64,000 nucleotides of DNA from Streptomyces sp. GESEQ-4 (GTDB lineage: Bacteria > Actinomycetota > Actinomycetes > Streptomycetales > Streptomycetaceae), in NCBI RefSeq assembly GCF_017948455.1, contig NZ_JAFFSU010000014.1, positions 124,001-188,000 of the forward strand, read 5' to 3'. The position numbers and the translations under genes are program-made. Below, in pieces: positions 1 to 8,735 of this stretch; position 1 is the first letter of the stretch, and each line of letters starts with the position of its first letter. The notes below the pieces were generated by a model. It ran no database searches, was not told where the DNA came from, and saw nothing but the letters and a program-made list of their open reading frames with translations.

Positions 1-317
1 AGGCCTACCTCGTGGACTACGCCGACGAAATCGACGAGGCGTGGCTCGAGGGCGTGTCCACGGTGGGTGTCACCTCCGGCGCCTCGGTGCCCGAGATCCT
101 CGTCGAGCAGGTGCTGGAGTGGCTGTCCCAGCACGGCTTCGAGGACGTCGAGCTGGTGAAGGCGGCCGAGGAGTCCATCACCTTCTCCCTGCCGAAGGAA
201 CTCCGCCGTGATCTGCGCGAGGAGGCGGCGACGCTGGTCGCGGAGCGCGGCGGGGCGGGTACGGAAACGGGCAGCGGGACCGGCGCCGGCACCGGTTCCG
301 GCACCTCCGGGGAGTGA
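1..317 (+). CDS. ispH: 4-hydroxy-3-methylbut-2-enyl diphosphate reductase IspH, C-terminal end
   Basis: This is the 3' end of ispH, cut by the window edge; the reading frame enters at base 3. IspH is the [4Fe-4S] enzyme that makes IPP and DMAPP in the last step of the MEP isoprenoid pathway. About 104 residues remain. They include the family's substrate-binding stretch TSGASVPEILV, whose serines contact the diphosphate, followed by the usual helix and an acidic end (EESITFSLPKELRRD). The last 22 residues are a Gly/Thr/Ser low-complexity tail that is not part of the catalytic fold. Identification rests on the TSGASVPE motif and flanking sequence. The cluster cysteines lie mostly upstream and cannot be checked. 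Confidence 0.93.
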   Translation, partial: AYLVDYADEIDEAWLEGVSTVGVTSGASVPEILVEQVLEWLSQHGFEDVELVKAAEESITFSLPKELRRDLREEAATLVAERGGAGTETGSGTGAGTGSGTSGE

Positions 318-346
318 CCGTCAGTCCACCGTCGTAACGTAGGGCC

Positions 347-1093
347 ATGCAGATCTTCGGCGTGGACATCGGTGGATCCGGGATCAAGGGCGCCCCTGTG
401 GACCTCGACAGGGGCGACCTGGCTCAGGAGCGCCTGAAAGTGCTCACTCCCCATCCGGCGACGCCCGACACGGTGGCCGACGGGGTGAAGGAGGTCGTCG
501 ACCACTTCGGCTGGACGGGCCCGGTCGGCATCACCTTCCCGGGCGTGGTCACCGGCGGGGCGACGATCCGCACCGCGGCCAACGTGGACAAGAGCTGGAT
601 CGACACCGACGCGCGCGCACTGCTGGGCGAGCGGCTCGGCGGCCTCCCGGTGACCGTGATCAACGACGCGGACGCGGCGGGCGTCGCCGAGATGCAGTTC
701 GGCGCCGGGCGCGACCGACGGGGCACGGTGATCATGCTCACCTTCGGCACCGGCATCGGCAGCGCCCTCTTCATCGACGGCGTCCTCGTCCCGAACACCG
801 AGCTGGGCCACTTGGAGCTGCACGGGCACGACGCGGAGAAGCGCGCCTCCAGCAAGGCCAAGGAAGACCACGACCTGTCCTGGGAGCACTGGGCCCACCG
901 GGTCCAGGCGTATCTCGCCCATGTGGAGATGCTGTTCTCCCCGGAGCTGTTCATCATCGGCGGCGGCGTCAGCCGTAAGTCGGGCAAGTTCCTGCACTTC
1001 ATCGAGGGCATCAAGGCCGAGATGGTCCCGGCGCAGCTGCAGAACAACGCGGGGATCGTGGGAGCGGCGATGCGGGCGGCCAAGGAGGGCTAG
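347..1093 (+). CDS. ppgK: polyphosphate glucokinase
   Basis: This 248-residue cytoplasmic ROK-type kinase phosphorylates glucose using polyphosphate or ATP, a typical actinobacterial enzyme. The phosphate loop is DIGGSGIKG (residues 7-15). The catalytic aspartate lies in INDADAAG (about 105-112). The second phosphate motif is TFGTGIGS (132-139), and a substrate-side motif ELGHLELHG lies at 152-160, without the zinc cysteines of other ROK kinases, as usual for PpgK. Length matches the family (about 250). The ATG at 347 follows the ispH stop by 29 bp, so the two may be cotranscribed. Confidence 0.95.
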   Translation: MQIFGVDIGGSGIKGAPVDLDRGDLAQERLKVLTPHPATPDTVADGVKEVVDHFGWTGPVGITFPGVVTGGATIRTAANVDKSWIDTDARALLGERLGGLPVTVINDADAAGVAEMQFGAGRDRRGTVIMLTFGTGIGSALFIDGVLVPNTELGHLELHGHDAEKRASSKAKEDHDLSWEHWAHRVQAYLAHVEMLFSPELFIIGGGVSRKSGKFLHFIEGIKAEMVPAQLQNNAGIVGAAMRAAKEG

Positions 1094-1109
1094 GGCCGGC
1101 GGGAGGGCA

Positions 1110-1667
1110 CTACGCCCGTCGGCGGCGGCGCACCCAGCGGACCCTGCGCACCGTCACGATCACACCGGCGATCAGCGTCCCCCCGTACAGCCATCCCGCC
1201 TCGGTGGCGAGCGCCGTGACGAACCCCATCAGCCGCCCGTCGGCCCCGTCGCTCCCGTCGGCGACGGGCAGCAGCCCCACGGCGAAGGCGATCGGCACCA
1301 CGACCGGCGCCGTCACCAGGTCGGCCTTGCGGATCCACACCGCCGTCAGCACGCACACCGGCAGGAACAGCACGCCGTACACCGTCGTCGACGACCCGAA
1401 CAGCAACGAGTCGAGACAGCCGGACGCCAGCATCAGCACCCCGCAGAACAGCCCGCCGCCGAGCCCGGTGAGCCGGGGGTTCGGCATCCGGCGCACGGCC
1501 CGGGCGATCCGCCGCACGGCCAGCACCACCGGCGGAGCGGGCCGCCGTACGCCCGCCCCCGGCGGCCGCTCCTGAGGCCGGCCGCCCGGGCCCCGGCCCT
1601 GCGGGGGCAGCCGGGGTGTGCCGCGTGGCGTTCCGTCTCGGGGGGACCGCGTCCTGTGTTGCTCCAC
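1110..1667 (-). CDS. DUF6542 membrane protein
   Basis: This 185-residue protein has a positively charged, Pro/Arg-rich N-terminal 65 residues followed by a compact hydrophobic region with three to four membrane segments (around residues 65-85, 90-108, 115-133 and 150-170) and an Arg-rich end. The arrangement matches the DUF6542 family, which lies between ispH/ppgK and ychF in streptomycetes. The function is unknown. It is convergent with ppgK (16 bp between stops) and divergent from ychF. I infer an inner-membrane protein with a cytoplasmic basic N-terminus. Confidence 0.8.
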   Translation of the reverse strand: MEQHRTRSPRDGTPRGTPRLPPQGRGPGGRPQERPPGAGVRRPAPPVVLAVRRIARAVRRMPNPRLTGLGGGLFCGVLMLASGCLDSLLFGSSTTVYGVLFLPVCVLTAVWIRKADLVTAPVVVPIAFAVGLLPVADGSDGADGRLMGFVTALATEAGWLYGGTLIAGVIVTVRRVRWVRRRRRA

Positions 1668-1855
1668 CGGACCAACCTAGGTCGGTTTATGTGCCGAATA
1701 GCCCGTCAGACACGCCGTTGGACAGACGTTGGCCAAGCGTTCGATACGACGCCGATACGGGGTTCGGCAGCCCGTAGACTGGTGGATCGGCCCAGGTTTC
1801 CACGCCTCAGTCCCCTCAGATCCCTCAGGTCCTCTCACGTACGGGAAGTCGCAAC

Positions 1856-2944
<1,089 letters not shown>

Positions 2945-2951
2945 TGGGTGA

Positions 2952-2976
2952 CTGGGGTCGTGCCCCTGGTTTTTTC
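2952..2976 (+). terminator. probable terminator of ychF
   Basis: Immediately after the ychF stop, GGGG (2954-2957) can pair with CCCC (2963-2966), with possible outer pairs, followed by a run of six T. This is a short but plausible intrinsic terminator. Confidence 0.4.
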
Positions 2977-3118
2977 CCGTGCGATGTCCAGAACGCGGCG
3001 AGTGGGAGGTGCACGGGCGAACGGCCTCCCCGCGCCTTCTTCGCGGCTCCGAGGCCGAAGCGGATCTGCATCCGTCCGACGTCTTCAATCTCCTGACAGA
3101 GGACGGGCGTCGGGTCAT

Positions 3119-3865
3119 TGAGCGTTTTCAGCGCGGTCACCGATCGGGTGACGCCGACGGGGTGCGCAACGCACGAGGCTCCCGTGCCGTTGGGGGAGGT
3201 GTTCGAAGTCTCAACCCACAGGCACAGGAGCCCCGTTGGTTCCGTATTCTGCCGCACTCGACCTGCCGCACGCCCTGGTCGAGTGGGTCACGATGCTCAT
3301 AGCTCTGACGTACCTGCGTAAGCACGACACGCTCGCCCAGATCGCGGCCGGCTTCGGCATTTCGGTGGGCACCGCTCACGCCTACACCACCGCAGTGATC
3401 AGCCTGCTGGCAGAGCGTGCACCGGGCCTGCTCAAGGTGCTGCGCGAGACCGACCCCGACTACGTCCTGCTCGACGGCACTCTCGCGGAGTGCGACCGCC
3501 TGGGCAACGGCCGGGCCGACTACTCCGCCAAACACCGCCGACATGGCGTCAACGTGCAACTGGTGACCGATCCGTGTGGCCGGCTGCTGTGGATCTCACC
3601 CGCACTGCCCGGCCGCGCGCACGACTTGACCGCGGCCCGCACCCACCGGATCATCCGGATCTGCGAACGTCAGGGCGTTCCAGTCCTCGCCGACCGCGCC
3701 TACATGGGAGCCGGGCCGTGGGTGACCACGCCCCTCAGACGCCCGCCGGGCCGCGACCTCACGCCAACACAGCAGACCGTCAACAGAGCACGATGCAGCC
3801 CGAATCGAATGTCGTCAATCGCCGCGGCCGTCCTCACCCTGGAGCGACTCCGCTGAAAACGCTCA
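3119..3865 (+). mobile_element. IS5-group insertion sequence, internally deleted
   Basis: The element is bounded by a perfect 15-bp inverted repeat, TGAGCGTTTTCAGCG at 3119-3133 and its complement at 3851-3865, giving an element of 747 bp. It carries one transposase gene. No target duplication is evident at the borders. The right end is duplicated at about 87% identity (65 of 75 positions, no gaps) at 5941-6015, so two copies of this IS end flank the protease gene region. The internal deletion in the transposase suggests it can no longer move by itself. Confidence 0.8.
3236..3856 (+). pseudogene. IS5-family (DDE_Tnp_4) transposase lacking the catalytic Glu segment
   Basis: This 206-residue product starts at TTG. 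It has the helix-turn-helix-like region (AQIAAGFGISVGTAHAY, about 38-54), the first catalytic Asp in DYVLLDGT and the second in PVLADRAYMGAG. In relatives I know, and in the remnant at 5888-6006, the C-terminal part reads PVERGVARLKSW, which supplies the third catalytic residue (Glu), before RCSPNR. Here VNRA is joined directly to RCSPNR, so about 25 residues with the Glu are missing in frame. The rest of the tail (AAAVLTLERLR) is intact. I conclude that the transposase is catalytically dead. Confidence 0.8.
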
Positions 3866-3958
3866 GTTCATGGCGACGTATCACCCGACCATGATCCACT
3901 ACTGAAGATCATTTGAAGGCACCGCCTAGGTCGCTGGTGATCGGGTCGGCGGTCGTGG

Positions 3959-5554
3959 TCACGGCTGCCTCGTGCCGGTTGTGGTGGTGGACGGTGGGGG
4001 TGTGGCACCGGTCAACGCGCAGCCAGGGCGGGACAGGTCCAACTGTGAGCCCGCGGCCAGGCAGGCGGCAATCTGATAGACCTGCTGGCCATAGCTGCGA
4101 CCCTTCACTGCGGTCACGGCTCCGTCCTGGCCGACCTCGCACGGGTTGTTGTTGGTGCACTGTTCGCCGTCGCGGTTGTGGGTGTTGTTGATGCCCATGA
4201 CCGTGTTCCCGTCGGATGCCAGCAGCGCCGTGCCGGAGTAACCGGGCTTGCTGGTGCAGGTGTCGCTGGGGGCGTAGCGCACCGCGTCGTCTTGCTGGTA
4301 GCCGTCCTCCCGCAGGTGCGTCACCACGGCCTCCACCGTGCACAGCGGACGGCTGCTCTCGTAGGCCATGAAGAGCTGGTCACCCACGCGCATCGGGGTG
4401 GTGGACAACTGGAAGACTTTGGCGCCCTCCGCAGCCAGTTGAGCGTAGGTCTTGTCCAGCCGGTACAGCGCGGTGTCGGTGCCTGTCATCGTCGCGTACA
4501 CCAGCCGGGTCGCGCGGGCGGTGGTCTGGGTGTAGCCGGCGGGGTCTTTGATGGTGACCGGGCCCTCCAGGTCGGCGGGCTGGTCCACCACCGCTGTCCC
4601 GGGCGCGGGCCGCCCGCTCGGCACGCAGTGGCCGTTGGTCAGCGCCAACGCCGGGTCTTCGGGGCGCGCAGTGGCGGCGCGCACCACCGACCCTTGGCAG
4701 TCGCCCACCTTGGCCGCGCCTTCCACGTTCGGGATCGGGTCGAATGGGGGCACGTCGGTTCCGGTCACGATGCCGTTGATCCAGCCGGCGTTCTTCGCGA
4801 CATCGGTGTACATGTCGGGAAAGTCGGCGCCCCTGTCGCCGGGACCGATGACCGTTCCGGCCAGTACCCACTCGTCGCCCACACGGACCAGGGCAGGTCC
4901 TCCGGAGTCCGTCACCCCCGGCCCGACGGGAGGATTGGTGCGACCGACGCACAAGGGCAAGGTGTGGCCGTCGTCGTCCCAGCACTGCTTGAGCGGCACG
5001 ACCTTGGTGTCAGCTTCGCGCAGTTTGCTGGGAAAGCAATTGGGGTCGTTGAAGTCGTCGCAGGATTCCGAAGCCGCGCCCCAGCCGAGGATGCGGACGG
5101 GCGTGCCATCGGCGGGCGTGGTCTCGGCGAGCCGCACGGGCTGGGCTCGCACCGGGTTGCGCAGGTGCAGCACCGCGATGTCCTCGCCGGGGGGATCGTA
5201 CCTGTTGTGGCGCCGGTAGAACTTGTCGATCTCGGCGACTTCGCCACCGCTGGTGGTGTCCAGCGATCCGACGCGGACCTTCCAGCCGCGGGGAACGCCC
5301 GCCGTCGCGCCGGTCGGGGTGTTGGCGCAGTGGCCCGCGGTCACCGCCCACTGCGGGGCGATGAGCACCGCCCCGCACCGGTGCCCGTCCGGGCGGGGAG
5401 CGTCGTACTGAAGCGAGACCATGAAGGAATACGGCTGGGTGGACTCGGTGCCACCGACGATGGCCTGCGCCGGTAAGACGGCCACCAGGGTCGCGATCGC
5501 CGCGACCCCCGTCGTCAGGACGGCGGCCGTCCTGCGGTTCATCCACTTAAGCAT
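3959..5554 (-). CDS. secreted tandem trypsin-like serine protease with a TTA codon
   Basis: This 531-residue exported protein has a Sec signal peptide ending ...LPAQA, followed directly by IVGG, the canonical N-terminus of an active S1 trypsin, so removal of the signal peptide alone should yield mature enzyme. Domain 1 (about 32-265) has TAGHC, EDIAVLHL and TDSGGPA (Asp before Ser, in place of the usual GDSGGP). Domain 2 (about 285-500) is a second trypsin-like fold with TNGHC, TDTALYRL and a GYSGTALL serine. Leu27 in the signal peptide is encoded by TTA (5476-5474), so translation may depend on the bldA tRNA, as for developmentally timed proteases. It lies between two copies of an IS end, which suggests acquisition as cargo. 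Confidence 0.85.
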   Translation of the reverse strand: MLKWMNRRTAAVLTTGVAAIATLVAVLPAQAIVGGTESTQPYSFMVSLQYDAPRPDGHRCGAVLIAPQWAVTAGHCANTPTGATAGVPRGWKVRVGSLDTTSGGEVAEIDKFYRRHNRYDPPGEDIAVLHLRNPVRAQPVRLAETTPADGTPVRILGWGAASESCDDFNDPNCFPSKLREADTKVVPLKQCWDDDGHTLPLCVGRTNPPVGPGVTDSGGPALVRVGDEWVLAGTVIGPGDRGADFPDMYTDVAKNAGWINGIVTGTDVPPFDPIPNVEGAAKVGDCQGSVVRAATARPEDPALALTNGHCVPSGRPAPGTAVVDQPADLEGPVTIKDPAGYTQTTARATRLVYATMTGTDTALYRLDKTYAQLAAEGAKVFQLSTTPMRVGDQLFMAYESSRPLCTVEAVVTHLREDGYQQDDAVRYAPSDTCTSKPGYSGTALLASDGNTVMGINNTHNRDGEQCTNNNPCEVGQDGAVTAVKGRSYGQQVYQIAACLAAGSQLDLSRPGCALTGATPPPSTTTTGTRQP

Positions 5555-5704
5555 GAGTGACTCCCGTTTCGTCCGCCGCCGGACATTGACTCCGGCGGGC
5601 TTGTACGGAGGAACAGCACCGGGCCGTTCCGTCTGGCCTCGATCCTGGGCTCAGAGGTCTTCCGGCTGGTCTCGCCCGCGTATCAGGCGCACCACGGCAA
5701 CCGC

Positions 5705-5884
5705 TCAGTCGTGTATCAGCCCAGGGGTGAGCGCTGTGGATAGCCAGACATCACCACAGGGCAGCCAAATCCGCCCTCGGTTGAGCTGGGCGCGGGTGAA
5801 GCGGACGGCCAGGTAGGTGCCGGCGAAGATGCCGAGGATCTTGCCCGCGACCAGGCCGATGACCACCCCCGAGGGGCTCGGGGA
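5705..5884 (-). pseudogene. Na+/H+ antiporter NhaA remnant
   Basis: On the minus strand one frame reads GVVIGLVAGKILGIFAGTYL followed by AVRFTRAQLN. This matches a late transmembrane segment and following loop of NhaA antiporters (GxxxGLxxGKxxGIF). Only about 35 residues resemble NhaA. Upstream is an in-frame stop and then the IS remnant; downstream the sequence (RGRIWLPCGDVW...) no longer resembles NhaA before a stop. This is therefore an internal fragment of a roughly 400-450-residue gene, truncated on both sides. Confidence 0.65.
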
Positions 5885-5887
5885 TCA

Positions 5888-6015
5888 CCGGTCGAGCGCG
5901 GCGTCGCACGGCTCAAGTCGTGGGGATCTTCCGCAGGTCCCGGTGCAGCCCGAATCGAGTGTCGTCAATCGCCAAAGCCGTCCTCACCCTTGAGCGGCAA
6001 CGCTGAAAAGGCTCA
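5888..6015 (+). mobile_element. second IS end: transposase 3' remnant with frameshift
   Basis: Translation gives PVERGVARLKSW, then after a one-base loss at 5924 IFRRSRCSPNR, then the same tail as the upstream transposase (SSIAKAVLTLERQR, stop at 6004-6006). The end CGCTGAAAAGGCTCA (6001-6015) differs by one base from the inverted repeat at 3851-3865. This copy keeps the catalytic Glu segment missing from the first copy, but has lost the 5' three quarters of the gene. It abuts the chrB stop codon (6024-6026). Confidence 0.8.
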
Positions 6016-6023
6016 TTGAGCCG

Positions 6024-6458
6024 TCAGGCCGGTTCGCGACCCAGCAGTGTGGCGCGTCGGTAGTACTCGTACAGTCCGTCGAAGACCGGCTTGGTGACGG
6101 CCATGGTGTGCTCGTCGTCGCCGATCATGGACAGGCCGCGCAGGACGACGTCCAGGCCGGGGGCCTCGGGGGCGTCGAAGCGTTCGTCGTCCAGGTCGGG
6201 CTCGTGGACGATCTCGGCGATGCGACTGAGGGCGGGGTCGGTGGTGAGGTCGTAGCGGCGCAGGATGGTTTCGAAGCTGCAGTCGCCGTGGTGGTGGCCG
6301 AGTTCGACGCCGCGCATGTCGAAGGGGGTGGCGTCGGCGGGGACTTCGGCCGGGTCGGTGACGAAGACGAACTCGGCATCGGGATCGATGAAGCGGCGGA
6401 GCAGCCAGGCACAGGCGGCGCGGTCGATGTGGATGCCGGCGCGGGTGGCCCACTTCAT
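6024..6458 (-). CDS. chromate resistance protein, ChrB C-terminal domain
   Basis: This 144-residue protein starts MKWATRAGIHIDRAACAWLL and continues with FIDPDAEFVFV and the ELGHHHGDCSFE stretch typical of the ChrB C-terminal domain. In full-length ChrB this domain follows a regulatory N-terminal part and is linked to chromate sensing and resistance; in several actinobacteria the two halves are separate genes, as here. The ATG at 6458 overlaps the stop of the upstream chrB N-terminal gene by 4 bp (ATGA), so the pair is translationally coupled. A longer upstream reading frame exists but is antisense-like Arg/Pro-rich sequence, so I use the internal ATG. Confidence 0.85.
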   Translation of the reverse strand: MKWATRAGIHIDRAACAWLLRRFIDPDAEFVFVTDPAEVPADATPFDMRGVELGHHHGDCSFETILRRYDLTTDPALSRIAEIVHEPDLDDERFDAPEAPGLDVVLRGLSMIGDDEHTMAVTKPVFDGLYEYYRRATLLGREPA

Positions 6459-6982
6459 GCGGAGTTCTCCTCGGGGGCGGGGGGTTTCGTGTTGGCGGGG
6501 TTCAGTGCCTGCACCGCGGTCTCGGCGGCGCGGCGCTGCGGTGGGGGGAAGTAGTCGCGGCGGCTGATGCGGCGAAGCTCGGCGCGGAGCCGGCGCAGAG
6601 CGCGTTGGCGTTCGTCGTCCGGCTGTTGGCGCGCTTCTTCGGCCTGGATGCGCACCGCCTCGTATTCCGCGGCGCGTGCGTCGGCCATGGCCTGGGCGAG
6701 GCTGCGTTCCTCGGCGCGTGCGGCCGGGTGGGCGATCCACAGGGTGGCGGTGCCCCCGAAGTCGGTGATCTCCTCGGCGATCCACTCCAGTTGCTCGCGC
6801 GTGCGGGCGTCGGCGGGCAGCGCGATGAGACCGTCGCTGATCTGGGCGACGCCGAGCCGCTTGAGCTTGCGCCAGACGGTGATGCGCGGTGTCGAGGGTT
6901 CGCGCGGCAGGCGGTAGGAGAGCAGCACCCATTGGCTCGGAGCGCTGGGTGCCGGAGGGGGCGGGCTGTCGTGGTCGGTCAC
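6455..6982 (-). CDS. chromate resistance protein, ChrB N-terminal domain
   Basis: This 175-residue protein (GTG start) contains WVLLSYRLPREPSTPRITVW, then RKLKRLGVAQISDGLIALPA, the conserved ChrB N-terminal winged-helix-like region, followed by a long charged helix (about residues 80-150, rich in Arg, Glu and Ala). In established chr loci, ChrB acts as a chromate-responsive regulator of chrA. It is divergent from chrA, with 188 bp between start codons, which fits control of a shared promoter region. It is coupled to the ChrB C-terminal gene downstream. Confidence 0.82.
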   Translation of the reverse strand: MTDHDSPPPPAPSAPSQWVLLSYRLPREPSTPRITVWRKLKRLGVAQISDGLIALPADARTREQLEWIAEEITDFGGTATLWIAHPAARAEERSLAQAMADARAAEYEAVRIQAEEARQQPDDERQRALRRLRAELRRISRRDYFPPPQRRAAETAVQALNPANTKPPAPEENSA

Positions 6983-7120
6983 GTGGAGAGTCCTGGGTGC
7001 CGGTGGTTTCCCAACGCCCGGAGGGTACGGCTCGGGCGCGGTTCCGTCGTGGTCGGCCGCTGCAATGAACTGTTCACCTTCACCGGTACCTTCTTGCCTT
7101 CCGCCTCACGGCATTGCGAG

Positions 7121-7134
7121 GTAACCATGGTTGC
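7121..7134. promoter_or_regulatory. palindrome in the chrB/chrA intergenic region
   Basis: GTAACCATGGTTGC contains the perfect palindrome AACCATGGTT (7123-7132), within a locally AT-richer stretch between the divergent chr genes. The position, 37 bp before the chrA start, fits an operator for the ChrB-type regulator, but no binding consensus was applied. Confidence 0.3.
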
Positions 7135-7170
7135 ACTTTGTTGCTGCCGCATGGACGGAGACCTCCGCGG

Positions 7171-8574
7171 ATGACCGCCACTGACCGCCCGACCTCGCAG
7201 ATGTCGCAGGTCGAGCCCGACCGGGGCGATCTCATACCGTTCCGCGAGGCCCTGCGGACCTGGTTCGCCATTTCGCTGCAGACCTTCGGCGGCCCGGCGG
7301 GACAGATCGCCGTGATGCAGCGGACGCTCGTGGAGGAGAAGCGCTGGATCGGCCAGCAGCGCTTCAACCACGCGCTCAGCTACTGCATGGTGCTGCCCGG
7401 ACCGGAGGCCCAGCAGCTGGCGATCTACACCGGCTGGCTGCTCAACGGCACCCGGGGCGGCCTGGCCGCCGGCACCCTCTTCGTACTGCCGGGTGTCGTG
7501 GCGCTGCTCGCGCTGTCCGCCCTCTACGTCGGCTTCGGTACGACCGCCGCGGTCACCGGTCTGTTCGCCGGGCTCGCCCCGGCCGTGGTCGCCATCGTCG
7601 CGCAGGCCGTGTGGCGGGTCGGCCGCCGTTCGCTGACGCACCCGCTGCTGGTGGGTCTCGCGGTGGCCTCCTTCGCGGCGTTGGCCCTGTTCCAGGTGCC
7701 GTTTCCCGTGGTGATCGTCGCCGCCGGGGCGGCCGGATGGCTCATCGCCCGCTGGGCGCCCGCCGTCTTCAAGCCCGCCGCGCACGGCTCCGGCGACGAC
7801 GGCCCGGCGCCGCTGATTCCCGACGACGCCCTGCACCACGAGCGCCCGAGCCGCCGCCGTACCGCGCGCATCCTGCTGGCGGGCCTGCTGCTGTGGGCCG
7901 TCCCGGTGGCCGCCGTGGCCGTACTGACCGGCACAGGCAGCGTCTTCACCACCCAGGGACTGTTCTTCTCCGGCACCGCCCTGGTCACCTTCGGCGGTGC
8001 CTACGCCGTCCTCGCCTACGTCGCCCAGCAGGCCGTGCAGACGTACGGCTGGCTCAGCGCCGGCGAGATGGTGCGGGGGCTTGCGCTGGCCGAGACCACG
8101 CCGGGGCCGCTGATCATGGTGGTGCAGTTCGTCGCGTTCCTCGGCGCCTACCGGGACCCGGGCTCCCTCGACCCGTGGGCGGCCGCTCTGCTCGGCGCGC
8201 TGCTGACCACTTGGGTCACCTTCGTGCCGTGCTTCCTGTTCATCTTCCTGGGCGCTCCCTACATCGAGCGGCTGCGCGGCAACCCTCACGTCTCCGCCGC
8301 CCTCAGCGGCATCACGGCGGCCGTCGTCGGCGTCATCGCCAACCTGGCGCTCTACTTCGCCGAGCACACCCTCTTCACCACCGTCGACAGCCGCACCCTC
8401 GGGCCGCTGCACGTGGGGCTGCCGGACCTCACCACCTTCCGCCCTGTCGCCCTCGGCATCGCGCTGGTCGCCGTCGCTCTGATCTTCCGGCTGCGCTGGA
8501 GCGTCCTGCGCACGCTGGGCGTGTGCGCCGGCCTCGGCCTGGTAGCGGCGTTTGCCGGGCTGACGGGAAGCTGA
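7171..8574 (+). CDS. chrA: chromate efflux transporter ChrA
   Basis: This 467-residue protein of the long-chain CHR family is two homologous halves that arose by duplication. Half 1 (about 20-220) has FAISLQTFGGPAGQIAVMQR and SYCMVLPGPEAQQLAIY; half 2 (about 240-460) has LVTFGGAYAVLAYVA and LALAETTPGPLIMVVQF. These GG and PGP signatures are diagnostic. About ten to twelve membrane segments are evident. ChrA exports chromate from the cytoplasm. The ATG at 7171 is chosen because residues upstream of it lack hydrophobic or conserved character. It is divergent from the split chrB. Confidence 0.93.
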   Translation: MTATDRPTSQMSQVEPDRGDLIPFREALRTWFAISLQTFGGPAGQIAVMQRTLVEEKRWIGQQRFNHALSYCMVLPGPEAQQLAIYTGWLLNGTRGGLAAGTLFVLPGVVALLALSALYVGFGTTAAVTGLFAGLAPAVVAIVAQAVWRVGRRSLTHPLLVGLAVASFAALALFQVPFPVVIVAAGAAGWLIARWAPAVFKPAAHGSGDDGPAPLIPDDALHHERPSRRRTARILLAGLLLWAVPVAAVAVLTGTGSVFTTQGLFFSGTALVTFGGAYAVLAYVAQQAVQTYGWLSAGEMVRGLALAETTPGPLIMVVQFVAFLGAYRDPGSLDPWAAALLGALLTTWVTFVPCFLFIFLGAPYIERLRGNPHVSAALSGITAAVVGVIANLALYFAEHTLFTTVDSRTLGPLHVGLPDLTTFRPVALGIALVAVALIFRLRWSVLRTLGVCAGLGLVAAFAGLTGS

Positions 8575-8577
8575 TCT

Positions 8578-8735
8578 GTGTCAATCTCCGGGGAGCCGCG
8601 CCCTGTCCTCGCCTTGAAGGGGGTGCCCGCGCGGCGCTCCTCCGCGCTGTTGCTCGACGACGTGACCCACCGGTTGCCCGCCGGTGCGTGCACGGTGCTG
8701 GTCGGGCCGTCCGGGGCAGGCAAGTCCACGCGCCC
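8578..8735 (+). pseudogene. ABC transporter ATPase, N-terminal fragment
   Basis: Three bases after chrA a GTG opens a frame with PRPVLALKGVPARRSSALLL, then DDVTHRLPAGACTVLVG and Walker A GPSGAGKST (about residues 44-52). After Ser-Thr the frame continues as non-homologous Arg/Pro-rich sequence. Signature and Walker B motifs are absent. The first 52 residues thus match the start of an ABC ATPase, and the rest was lost where the sequence switches to a GMC-oxidoreductase tail in another frame near 8730-8740. Confidence 0.7.

Noticed and set aside
2977..3118. Possible gene fragment before the IS
   Set aside because: One minus-strand frame looks mildly protein-like, but no domain, start or continuation on the other side of the IS could be recognised.
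6979..8412. Long minus-strand open frame opposite chrA
   Set aside because: It is Arg/Gly/Asp-rich with no domain and is explained by the codon pattern of chrA on the other strand; chrA has clear family motifs.
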